From assembly GCA_036003705.1 (NCBI GenBank), contig DASYSE010000001.1, forward strand, positions 1 through 33,734: a stretch of DNA of 33,734 nt. Direction: 5' to 3'. Under the pieces are notes generated by a model that did no database searches, was not told where the DNA came from, and saw only the letters and a list, made by a program, of their open reading frames with translations. Positions 8,769 to 15,343 of this stretch are shown here, one piece after another (position 1 is the stretch's first letter; every line of letters starts with the position of its first letter). Both the position numbers and the translations under genes were made by a program. The stretch comes from CALGFH01 sp036003705 (GTDB lineage: Bacteria; Actinomycetota; CALGFH01).

Positions 8769-8812
8769 GGGGGACCCCGAGGGGGTCTCCCGCTCGGTCG
8801 GGGAGCGCTCCC
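8769..8812 (+). other. Intercistronic hairpins in a copy of the dispersed GC-rich repeat
   Basis: GGGGGACCCC (8769-8778) pairs with GGGGTCTCCC (8782-8791) over 10 bp with one G-U pair and a 3-base loop. GGGAGCGCTCCC (8801-8812) is a perfect palindrome. From 8771 the stretch aligns with the 42-bp repeat at 1-84. It could stop or stabilise mRNA between the ATPase and permease cistrons. No U-tract follows, so complete termination is not expected. Confidence 0.5.
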
Positions 8813-8826
8813 AGGGGGGTGCCCCG

Positions 8827-9684
8827 ATGCATGACTGGCTCGTCCAGCCGTTCACCATCCCCTACATGCAGCGCGCGCTGGTGGAGGTGCTGCTGCTCGG
8901 CGCTCTGGCCGGGGCCGTCGGGGTGTTCGTCGTCCTGCGCCGGCTCGCCTTCGTCGGCGATGCCCTCACCCACACGGTATTCCCCGGGGTGGTCATCGCC
9001 CACCTGCTCGGCCAGTCGCTGCTGCTCGGCGCCCTGGCCTTCGGCGTCCTGACGGCGCTGCTGCTGACCGGGCTGGGCACCCACCGCCGCGTCGGGGACG
9101 ACGCCGCCCTGGCCATCCTGCTCACCTCGTTCTTCTCGCTCGGGGTGGTGCTGATCTCCCGGACCCGCAGCTTCACCGCCGACCTGACCGTGTTCCTGTT
9201 CGGCCGGGTGCTGGCGATCGACCAGACCGACCTGCTGCAGACCCTGGCCGTGGCCGCGGTGGTCGTCATCGCCCTGGTCGCCCTCCGCAAGGAGCTGGTC
9301 CTGCGCGCCTTCGACCCGGAGGGGGCCGCGGCCATGGGCTACCGCACGGGCGCGCTCGACCTGGCCCTGAATCTGCTCATCGCGCTGGTCGTGGTGGCCG
9401 CCGTCGAGGCCGTCGGGACCGTCCTGGTGATCGCCCTGATCGTGGTCCCGGCGGCCGCCGCCCGGCTGCTGGCCGACCGGGTGGCCACCATGACCACGCT
9501 GGCCTGCCTGCTCGGCGCCGCCGGCGGCTGGCTCGGGCTGGCCACCAGCTACCGGGTCTCGGTCGACCACGGGATCCGGCTGGCCGCCGGGGCGACCATC
9601 GTGGTCGTCCTCGTCGGCCTGTTCCTGCTCGCCGCCGCCGCCGCCCCGCTGCGCCGGCGGCTCCTCCCCGCGGGGTCCCGGTGA
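8827..9684 (+). CDS. Metal ABC transporter permease (ABC-3 family), first subunit
   Basis: An integral membrane subunit forming half of the metal channel. The 285-residue protein is almost entirely hydrophobic helices, about eight, with family features such as VLRRLAFVGDALTHTVFPGVV near the N-terminus, a cytoplasmic coupling segment near RKELVLRAFDPEGAAAMG, and the VGTVLVIALIVVPAAAARLL helix. ATG 8827 follows a G-rich stretch CAGGGGGGTG. It overlaps the second permease gene by four bases (GTGA). Having two different permease genes in one operon is the arrangement of Tro, Sit and Mts systems rather than ZnuABC, which has one, so a heterodimeric channel is likely. Confidence 0.93.
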   Translation: MHDWLVQPFTIPYMQRALVEVLLLGALAGAVGVFVVLRRLAFVGDALTHTVFPGVVIAHLLGQSLLLGALAFGVLTALLLTGLGTHRRVGDDAALAILLTSFFSLGVVLISRTRSFTADLTVFLFGRVLAIDQTDLLQTLAVAAVVVIALVALRKELVLRAFDPEGAAAMGYRTGALDLALNLLIALVVVAAVEAVGTVLVIALIVVPAAAARLLADRVATMTTLACLLGAAGGWLGLATSYRVSVDHGIRLAAGATIVVVLVGLFLLAAAAAPLRRRLLPAGSR

Positions 9685-10712
9685 GCCAGCTGAGCCTGCT
9701 GGACGCCTTGGGGGACGAGTTCGCGCGGCGGGCCATGCTGGAGGCGGTCATGGTCGGTGGCCTGTGCGGCGCGGTCGGCGTGCACGTGCTGCTACGCCGG
9801 CTGCCCTTCTTCACCATGGCCCTGGGCCACGCCACCTTCCCCGGGGTGGTCCTGGCCGCGCTGCTCGGGGTCAGCCTGTTCCTGGGGGCGGCCCTGTTCG
9901 GGGCCGTCGTCGTCGTGGTGGTCGCCCTGCTCGGGGCCCGCGAACGGGTCGACGACACCAGCGCCGTCGGGGTGACCCTCTCCGGGGCGTTCGCGCTCGG
10001 GGTGCTGCTGCTGTCGGCCCAGGCCGGCTTCTCCAGGGACCTGAGCGCCTACCTGGTCGGCTCCATCATCACCGTCCAGACGAGCGACCTGGTCACCACC
10101 GCCGTGGTCGGCATGGTCGTGCTGGGCGTGCTGGCCGCGCTGCACAAGGAGCTGGTGCTTGGCGCGTTCGACCGGGCCGGGCTGGCCGCCCTCGGCTACC
10201 CGGTGCTCGCCCTCGACGTCGCCCTGCTGCTACTGGTCGAGGCCACCGTGGTCACCTCGATCCCGGCCGTCGGCACGATCCTGGCCGTCGCCCTGATCGT
10301 CGCGCCGGCGGCGACCGCCCGGCTGTGGACCGAGCGCCTGCGCGACACCATGACCCTGTCGGCCGTGCTCGGCGCGGGCAGCGGGCTGGTCGGACTGGCC
10401 ATCTCCCTCCAGTGGCGGGTCGCCGCCGGCGCCACCATCGTCCTGGTCGCCGCCGCCCTGTTCGCCATCTCCCTGGTGGTGGCCCCCCGCCACGGCCTGA
10501 TCGCCCGCCACCGGGCCACGGCGGCCCTCGGCCCCTCCAGCGCACCAGGCGGGACCTACCTGCCCGACGAGTCCAGGGACCACTCCGGCCGGTTGGCCCC
10601 GGCGGCCATGGCCTGGGCCTTGTGCCAGTGGAGGGTGGCGAAGATCCGTTCGCTGATGGCGTCGATCGGGCCGACCGCGTTGATGCGGACCAGGATCCCG
10701 CGGCGCTGGTAG
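9681..10712 (+). CDS. Metal ABC transporter permease (ABC-3 family), second subunit with extended tail
   Basis: A second hydrophobic permease similar in layout to its upstream partner: LLRRLPFFTMALGHATFPGVVL at the N-terminus, the coupling segment HKELVLGAFDRAGLAALG, and VGTILAVALIVAPAATARLW. Start is GTG in the GTGA overlap with the preceding gene, a sign of coupling. At 343 residues it is longer than the usual 280-300. The membrane part ends near 273, and the last 70 residues (from about RHGLIARH) are basic and not membrane-like. The final 157 bases run antisense through the 3' end of adenylate kinase, so the tail is probably a read-through extension after loss of the original stop rather than a conserved domain. 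Confidence 0.88.
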   Translation: MSQLSLLDALGDEFARRAMLEAVMVGGLCGAVGVHVLLRRLPFFTMALGHATFPGVVLAALLGVSLFLGAALFGAVVVVVVALLGARERVDDTSAVGVTLSGAFALGVLLLSAQAGFSRDLSAYLVGSIITVQTSDLVTTAVVGMVVLGVLAALHKELVLGAFDRAGLAALGYPVLALDVALLLLVEATVVTSIPAVGTILAVALIVAPAATARLWTERLRDTMTLSAVLGAGSGLVGLAISLQWRVAAGATIVLVAAALFAISLVVAPRHGLIARHRATAALGPSSAPGGTYLPDESRDHSGRLAPAAMAWALCQWRVAKIRSLMASIGPTALMRTRIPRRW

Positions 10713-11185
10713 TACTCGACCAGTGGGCGGGTCTGGTGAGCGAACACCTCGAGGCGGTGGCGGACGGTCGCCTCGGTGTCGTCGGAGCGGTGCTGCTCCC
10801 TGGCCCGGCCGGCCAGGCGGGCCAGCAGCTCCTCCTCCTCGATCTCGAAGTACAGGGTCAGGTCGAACGGGATCCCGCGGGCCACCGCCCACCGGTAGGC
10901 GGCCTCGGCCTGGGGCAGCGTGCGCGGGTAGCCGTCGAGCACGTAACCGCCCGCCTCGCTGGCCTGGACCATCCGGTCCCTGGTCATCTCGATCACCAGC
11001 TCGTCAGGCACCAGGTCGCCCAGGTCCATGTACTCCTTGGCCACCTTACCCAGCTCGGTCCCCTTGGCCACCTGCTCCCGCAGCAGGTCCCCAGTCGCGA
11101 TCCTGCCCAGGTCGAAATGGGAGGCGATCCGCTCTGCCTGGGTTCCCTTGCCCGCTCCGGGCGGGCCGATCAGCAGCACACGCAT
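10556..11185 (-). CDS. adk: Adenylate kinase
   Basis: Interconverts ATP plus AMP and two ADP in the cytosol. The 209-residue protein starts with the P-loop LLIGPPGAGKGTQAERIA and contains the NMP-binding part (ATGDLLREQVAKGTELG) and the signature YVLDGYPRTLPQA. The LID is of the short type (AGRAREQHRSDDTEATVRHRL), with no Cys4 zinc site, as in actinobacterial enzymes. The catalytic arginines of the LID are present. AGAGGAGC precedes ATG 11185. The C-terminal 22 residues extend beyond the usual end and overlap the convergent permease. The cupin gene lies 18 bases upstream on the same strand and may share a transcript. The gene is outside the secY-adk-map ribosomal context where many bacteria keep it, so a second adk elsewhere in the genome is possible. 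Confidence 0.95.
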   Translation of the reverse strand: MRVLLIGPPGAGKGTQAERIASHFDLGRIATGDLLREQVAKGTELGKVAKEYMDLGDLVPDELVIEMTRDRMVQASEAGGYVLDGYPRTLPQAEAAYRWAVARGIPFDLTLYFEIEEEELLARLAGRAREQHRSDDTEATVRHRLEVFAHQTRPLVEYYQRRGILVRINAVGPIDAISERIFATLHWHKAQAMAAGANRPEWSLDSSGR

Positions 11186-11203
11186 GCGATGCTCCTCTGG
11201 CGG

Positions 11204-11575
11204 TCAGTGGTGCTCGGCGACATCGGCCTCCGCCTTGGTCTGGTGGACGGTGCCGGGGGCGTGCTCGGGCGGGGCGTAGACGGTGACCAGGCGCAGCGGC
11301 GATTGGCCGGTGTTGATGAAGTTGTGGCGGGTGCCGGCCTGGACCAGGACCAGCCGGTTGGGCACGACCTTGGTGGTCCGGCCATCAAGGACGGCGTCGG
11401 CCTGGCCGTCCACGAACACCAGGAGCTGGTCGTTCTGCTCGTGGACCTCCTCGCCGATCTCCCCGCCAGGTGGGATGGTCATCACCACCACCTGGCTGTG
11501 CTCACCGGTGGCGATCTCGCGCCGGAAAGCGTCGTTGCTCCGGGCGAGCTGGATGATATCGAGGGAATCGGCCAA
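11204..11575 (-). CDS. Small single-domain cupin protein
   Basis: A 123-residue conserved beta-barrel of the cupin superfamily. Motif 1 is visible as IPPGGEIGEEVHEQNDQLLVFVDG, with one His and two acidic residues at metal-ligand positions, and motif 2 as VLVQAGTRHNFINTGQSPLRLVTVY with the second His. Similar stand-alone cupins are common in bacteria; their ligand is rarely known. The start is TTG at 11575, preceded by AGAGGAGGAACC on the minus strand. The C-terminus is His/acid-rich (AEADVAEHH). It stands 18 bases ahead of adk in the same orientation. Upstream there is gene debris instead of a partner gene, so context gives no pathway. Confidence 0.85.
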   Translation of the reverse strand: MADSLDIIQLARSNDAFRREIATGEHSQVVVMTIPPGGEIGEEVHEQNDQLLVFVDGQADAVLDGRTTKVVPNRLVLVQAGTRHNFINTGQSPLRLVTVYAPPEHAPGTVHQTKAEADVAEHH

Positions 11576-11614
11576 GGTTCCTCCTCTTTCTGACTGACGC
11601 TCGGTCCCGGTAGG

Positions 11615-11850
11615 CTACCCTCCACCGCCTCGACCTTGGCCGTGAGCTGCTGGGCGTGGGCCTGGTTGCGGCAGGTGACCACCAGCTCGCGCACCACCTT
11701 GCGGCCGAACTGGCCGACCAGGTCGATGTTGCCGACGTCGCCGACGTCATCGCCGATGGCGGTGGTGACCCGCCCGAGGGTCCCTTGGACGTCCGACTGC
11801 TCCAGGCGCAGGACGAGCACGTACCCCGTCCGCGGACCGGTCCCTCCCAT
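11615..11850 (-). pseudogene. Orphan ACT domain, probable remnant of a malic-enzyme-like gene
   Basis: From ATG 11850 the minus strand codes about 78 residues with an ACT-domain pattern: YVLVLRLEQSDVQGTLG, RVTTAIGDDVGDVGNIDLVG, then a strand and helix ending HAQQLTAKVEAVEG. The order and wording resemble the N-terminal ACT domain of actinobacterial NAD-malic enzymes. No catalytic domain follows; the frame runs on without sense into the cupin gene and stops at 11482. No clear ribosome-binding site precedes it. I read it as a broken gene left at a rearrangement site, although a tiny free-standing ACT protein is possible. Confidence 0.55.
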
Positions 11851-11994
11851 GGACAACCCCCATGTGCCGGCGAGCCAGGTGGTGCAAGTATGTCCTGGGA
11901 TCCTTGCACCTGCAGGAGGGGTGTGGACCCGATCTGGCTGGTGCCCGGCCCTCGAGAAGGTCGTGGAGGCGAACACGCTGCTGTCTGGGCTCGT

Positions 11995-12227
11995 CTTCGA
12001 GCGGTAGTAGGTGGAGGGATGGATGCCCATGGCCCGACACGCCGCCCGGACGTTGCCAACTCGGCGGCCATGGCGAGGGTCGGCAGACGGAAGCGGGACA
12101 GCAGGTCGTCCTGCGTCACGGCGACGCGTCCTTTCTCCTCGACTTGGCCGTCAAGGCGAAGGATGCGTCGCCGTTCTGCGTCAGTGGGGATGTGCCCCGG
12201 TGTCGCCACATCCCGGGGATAGGACAT
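11995..12227 (-). pseudogene. 5' fragment of a transposase gene with a one-base frameshift
   Basis: The minus strand reads VTQDDLLSRFRLPTLAMAAEL in one frame and continues in another frame as NVRAACRAMGIHPSTYYRSK. Together they form the helix-turn-helix start of an integrase-type (IS3/IS481-like) transposase. The switch falls at 12052-12063, where loss of a single base explains it. Similarity stops after STYYRSK at 11995; no catalytic DDE domain and no inverted repeats are visible. It lies 1 base after the end of the sugar isomerase gene and next to the orphan ACT domain, so it probably marks an old insertion and deletion. Confidence 0.6.
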
Positions 12228-12228
12228 C

Positions 12229-13035
12229 CTAGAGGTACCCGGCCAGGAACCGGGTGGAGGCGGGCAGGGCCTGCTCCGGGACGCCCCGCAGCTGGCACTC
12301 GAACGTCAGCCAGTCGTCGTAGCCGACGGCCCGCAGGGCGTCCAGCACGGCCGCGAAGTCGATGTGGCCGGTGCCGGGCTGCAGCCGGTTGGTGTCGTCG
12401 ACATGGACGTGGGCGATCCGCGGGCCGGCGGCCAGGATCGCCGCCGCCAGGTCGTCCTCCTCGATGTTCATGTGGAACAGGTCGGCGCAGATCCGCACCG
12501 AGTCCAGCCCAAGCTCCCGCTCGACCTCCTCGGCCAGGCTGACCGCCTGGTCGAGCCGGTTGACCATGTAGTCCTCGTAGCGGTTGATCGGCTCGACGGC
12601 CAGCCACACGCCTTCCCTAGCGGCGTGCCCGGCCAGCTCCAGCAGCGCCTCCAGCAGCACCTTGCGGTCGTCGGCCGGCTGGCGGGGCGGGGTGAACGGC
12701 GGCAGCCGCAGGCTGAACATGCCCCAGCTGGCCGGGGTGAGCACCCCGGCCCCGCCCAGCTCGGCGATGACGCTCAGCTGGGAGCGCAGCTGCTTGATGG
12801 CGTCGCGCCGCCGGCCGGCGTCGAAGTCGCCGATGAAATGGTCGGTCTCCGGGCAGACGGTCGCCATGACCACCCCGGCGCGCGCCGCCGCCCGCAGCTC
12901 GGGCAGCCGCGACGCGAAGTGGCCGTCGCCTCGGGCCCGCAGCTCGATCCCGGCGAACCCGGCACGGGTGGCGAAGTCGAACTTCTCTTCCAGGCCCGTG
13001 CCCGGCAGCAGCTGCTCCTGGCACGAAAGCTTCAT
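12229..13035 (-). CDS. Sugar phosphate isomerase/epimerase-type TIM-barrel protein
   Basis: A xylose-isomerase-like TIM barrel of about 268 residues. The metal-ligand positions of the family can be recognised: the Glu in WLAVEPINRYEDYMVN, the Asp and His in RICADLFHMNIEE, the His pair in IAHVHVDDTNR, and the last Glu in DWLTFECQL. Such enzymes isomerise or epimerise free or phosphorylated sugars using Mn or Mg. ATG 13035 has AGGGGAG at a spacing of 9; GTG 13041, two codons earlier, is too close to that site. It diverges from a zinc-type dehydrogenase, a common pairing in catabolic clusters for sugars, polyols or inositol, so the two probably act in one oxidative sugar pathway. The substrate cannot be deduced. 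Confidence 0.85.
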   Translation of the reverse strand: MKLSCQEQLLPGTGLEEKFDFATRAGFAGIELRARGDGHFASRLPELRAAARAGVVMATVCPETDHFIGDFDAGRRRDAIKQLRSQLSVIAELGGAGVLTPASWGMFSLRLPPFTPPRQPADDRKVLLEALLELAGHAAREGVWLAVEPINRYEDYMVNRLDQAVSLAEEVERELGLDSVRICADLFHMNIEEDDLAAAILAAGPRIAHVHVDDTNRLQPGTGHIDFAAVLDALRAVGYDDWLTFECQLRGVPEQALPASTRFLAGYL

Positions 13036-13099
13036 GCTCACCGACTCCCCTCAGACGTAGGCTGAGCAAGCATAGTTCCTCGAAAGGAGACCCACCTCG
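13036..13099 (+). promoter_or_regulatory. Divergent promoter region between isomerase and dehydrogenase genes
   Basis: This 64-base gap must hold both promoters. A possible plus -10 is CATAGT (13071-13076), and the same spot read on the minus strand gives TATGCT (13069-13074), so the two -10 elements may overlap. AAAGGAG at 13084-13090 is the ribosome-binding site of the dehydrogenase gene. No convincing -35 boxes were seen. Confidence 0.35.
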
Positions 13100-14161
13100 A
13101 TGCCCAGCACCCTCGTCCTGGATGGCCCACGCCGGCTGCGCCTCTCCGACCAGGCGTCCCGCCGGCTGGGTCCGGGGGAGATCCGGCTGCGGGCGTGGCT
13201 GAGCGGGATCAGCCACGGTACCGAGCTGAGCCTGTACCGCGGGACCTCGGCCTTCACCGACAAGGTCTTCGACCGGGGCCTGCGGGCGTTTGTCGAGCCG
13301 CCGGCGGGCAGCGCCGCCGCCTACCCGGTGACGCTGGGCTACGAGATGGTCGGCGAGGTCGTCGAGGTGGCCCCCGACGTCAGCGAGGTGGCGGTCGGGG
13401 ACCTGGTCCACACCGGCACCCCCCATCAGGAGGAGACCGTGCTCGACCTGGCCGCCTCGCTGCGGGCCACCTACCCGCTGGTGCGGCTGCCGACCGACGA
13501 GCGCCCCGAGCGGGGCCTGTTCATCAGCCTGGCCGCGGTGGCCCTGCAGGCCGTCCATGACGCCGAGATGAAGCTCGGGGACGCGGTCAGTGTGCACGGG
13601 CTCGGCGCCATCGGCCTGCTGACCGTGCAGATGTGCCAGCTGGAGGGGATCCAGAACGTGTTCGCGCTGGACCCCGACCCGGCAAGGCGGAAGCTGGCCG
13701 CCGGGCTGGGGGCCAGCCACGTGCTCGACCCGTCCGAGGAGATGCCGGTCGGCCTGCAGATCCGCGAGCTGAACCAGGGGCATGGGGTCGACGTCGCCAT
13801 CGAGGTGTCGGGGTCGGACCGGGGCCTGCAGGGCGCCCTTGAGGCGGCCGGGCTGGGGGCGACGGTGGTGGCGGCCGGGTTCTACCAGGGCGGCGCTGCC
13901 AACGTCCGCCTGGGCGAGGAGTTCCACCACAACCGGCTGTCGCTGATCGCCTCCATCGGCGCCTGGGGCGCCCCGCACCGGCACGCACCCCTGTGGAACC
14001 GGCGCCGGGTGATGGACACCGCAACCCGGCTGCTCTACACCGACCGGGTCTCGGTCGACGGCCTGCTCGCCCGCCGGTTCCCGTTCGACCAGGCGCCGGC
14101 CGCCTACCGCTGGATCGACGAGCACCCCCAGGCCGCGGTCAAGGTCGCGCTGACCTATTGA
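13100..14161 (+). CDS. Medium-chain (zinc-type) alcohol/polyol dehydrogenase
   Basis: An NAD(P)-dependent MDR-superfamily oxidoreductase of 353 residues. The GroES-like N-terminal half has GPGEIRLRAWLSGISHGTEL and the Glu motif LGYEMVGEVVEVAPDV. The Rossmann half has the dinucleotide loop VHGLGAIGLLTVQMCQ and the strand end ALDPDPARRK that selects the cofactor. The Cys of the usual C-G-(S/T) catalytic-zinc motif is replaced by SHGTEL, and the Cys4 structural-zinc lobe is missing, so zinc use is doubtful despite the family name. A similar site occurs in MDR members annotated as threonine or sorbitol dehydrogenase-like. AAAGGAG precedes ATG 13100. The divergent isomerase neighbour suggests oxidation of a sugar or cyclitol. 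Confidence 0.87.
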   Translation: MPSTLVLDGPRRLRLSDQASRRLGPGEIRLRAWLSGISHGTELSLYRGTSAFTDKVFDRGLRAFVEPPAGSAAAYPVTLGYEMVGEVVEVAPDVSEVAVGDLVHTGTPHQEETVLDLAASLRATYPLVRLPTDERPERGLFISLAAVALQAVHDAEMKLGDAVSVHGLGAIGLLTVQMCQLEGIQNVFALDPDPARRKLAAGLGASHVLDPSEEMPVGLQIRELNQGHGVDVAIEVSGSDRGLQGALEAAGLGATVVAAGFYQGGAANVRLGEEFHHNRLSLIASIGAWGAPHRHAPLWNRRRVMDTATRLLYTDRVSVDGLLARRFPFDQAPAAYRWIDEHPQAAVKVALTY

Positions 14162-14218
14162 CCACTGCACAATGGGAGGAATCGGCCTGGTCGATCGATC
14201 GTCCTCGGGGGTGTTGCA

Positions 14219-15172
14219 TTGGCGGCCCCGGCAGAACGGATCCTGGCGTGGGCCGCGCAGCGTCGCGAGCGGGTCTTCGGGTTCAACCCCTGGCAGCTCG
14301 GCGTCCACCTGCTGCGCACCGCGCTACGCCACCGTGTCACCGGACCGGCCGCCGAGATGTCCTTCTTCGCCATGCTGACCCTGGTGCCGCTGACCGTCGC
14401 CGTCGGCGCGGCCCTCGGCCTGATCCAGCGGTTCGTCGGCCCGGAGAAGATCGCCAGAGGTCAGGACGCCGCCATCTCGGTGGTGCGGGTTGTCATCAGC
14501 CCCCGGTTGACCGAAGGGGTGGTCGAGCCGTTCGTGCGGGCGCAGCTGAGCCAGCAGCGGGGGGGCGCGGCCATCGGCGGGCTCCTGCTGACCTGGTGGC
14601 TGGCCGGCCGGCTGTTCGCCGCCACCAGCCGCGCCCTCGACACGGCCTACCACATCCGGCACCAGCGCCTGTCGCTCAACCAGCGGCTGATCGCGCTCGG
14701 GTTCGCGTTCGTCTCGGTGGTGGTGGTGGTGCTGACCCTCGGCATCATGGTGGACGCGCCGTTCCTGGACGAGCAGCACGACCTGGCCCTCCGGTTCGGG
14801 GTCAGCCGGGCCGTGGCGACCGCCTGGTACATCGGCCGCTGGCCGGTGGTTCTGCTGGTCCTGGTCGGGTTCCTGCTCTGCCTGTACCGGTTCGCCCCCA
14901 GCGTCAGGCACGCCTGGCGCCATCTGGTCCCCGGCGCCGTCCTCGGCGTGCTGCTGTGGATCATGGCCGCCGTCGGCTTCCGGATCTACCTCGCCCTCGG
15001 CAGCGGCGCTCCCACCGGCGTGGTCGTCAACGACGAGCGGGTGGTGATCGTCGGCCGGGCCGTCGGGGCCGTGGTCGCGACCGTCCTGTGGACCTACTTC
15101 TCCAGCGTGGCCATCCTGGTCGGCAACGAGCTCAACGCCGAGCTGGCCCGCCTGCGCAGCCTGCGCGACTAG
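14219..15172 (+). CDS. YihY/BrkB-family inner membrane protein
   Basis: An integral membrane protein of 317 residues with about six hydrophobic helices. Family landmarks are the start of the membrane region RVTGPAAEMSFFAMLTLVPLTVAVGAALG, a middle AIGGLLLTWWLAGRLFAATSRALDTAY, the RHLVPGAVLGVLLWIMAAVGFRIYL helix, and the C-terminal TYFSSVAILVGNELNAEL. The family was once called ribonuclease BN, an assignment since corrected; the function is still unclear (transport or envelope stability). TTG 14219 follows TCGGGGG; the start could be a few codons off. It is convergent with the lipid kinase gene. A GC-rich palindrome follows the stop. Confidence 0.87.
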   Translation: MAAPAERILAWAAQRRERVFGFNPWQLGVHLLRTALRHRVTGPAAEMSFFAMLTLVPLTVAVGAALGLIQRFVGPEKIARGQDAAISVVRVVISPRLTEGVVEPFVRAQLSQQRGGAAIGGLLLTWWLAGRLFAATSRALDTAYHIRHQRLSLNQRLIALGFAFVSVVVVVLTLGIMVDAPFLDEQHDLALRFGVSRAVATAWYIGRWPVVLLVLVGFLLCLYRFAPSVRHAWRHLVPGAVLGVLLWIMAAVGFRIYLALGSGAPTGVVVNDERVVIVGRAVGAVVATVLWTYFSSVAILVGNELNAELARLRSLRD

Positions 15173-15179
15173 GGCCCCG

Positions 15180-15195
15180 GCCGGCCCGGGCCGGC
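15180..15195 (+). terminator. GC palindrome just after the YihY stop
   Basis: GCCGGCCCGGGCCGGC is a perfect 16-base palindrome starting 8 bases after the stop codon. It can form a short GC-only stem without a U-tract, as often suggested for high-GC actinobacterial terminators. In DNA this GC-rich it could also be chance. Confidence 0.35.
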
Positions 15196-15248
15196 GTCCA
15201 ACCGCTCTGCGCGGCCGCCGCCGTCCCGCGGCTGCCGGCGGGAGCTGG

Positions 15249-15323
15249 TCAGACCGCCTGGCGGTCCTGCTCGAGCAGGACCCGACGCAGGAGCTTCGCG
15301 GACCCCGGCGGCGGCCGACCCAT
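15249..15323 (-). pseudogene. Possible C-terminal remnant of an acyl-CoA synthetase-like gene
   Basis: Immediately downstream of the lipid kinase stop, the minus strand has a 24-codon frame ending AKLLRRVLLEQDRQAV and a stop. The pattern resembles the C-terminus of AMP-forming acyl-CoA synthetases, where a catalytic lysine sits in G-K-L-x-R-R. Here the Gly before the lysine is replaced by Ser-Ala. The piece is too short for certainty, and its codons also create the palindromes at 15252-15282. Confidence 0.3.
15252..15282. terminator. Two overlapping palindromes between convergent genes
   Basis: GACCGCC-T-GGCGGTC (15252-15266) overlaps a perfect 20-base palindrome at 15263-15282 centred on CTCGAG. 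The two stems share four bases and cannot fully form together. Their place between the ends of two convergent genes fits a two-way terminator, but no U-tract is present and they lie in a possible coding remnant. Confidence 0.35.
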
Positions 15324-15343
15324 CGGGGCTCACGGGTCGGGGC

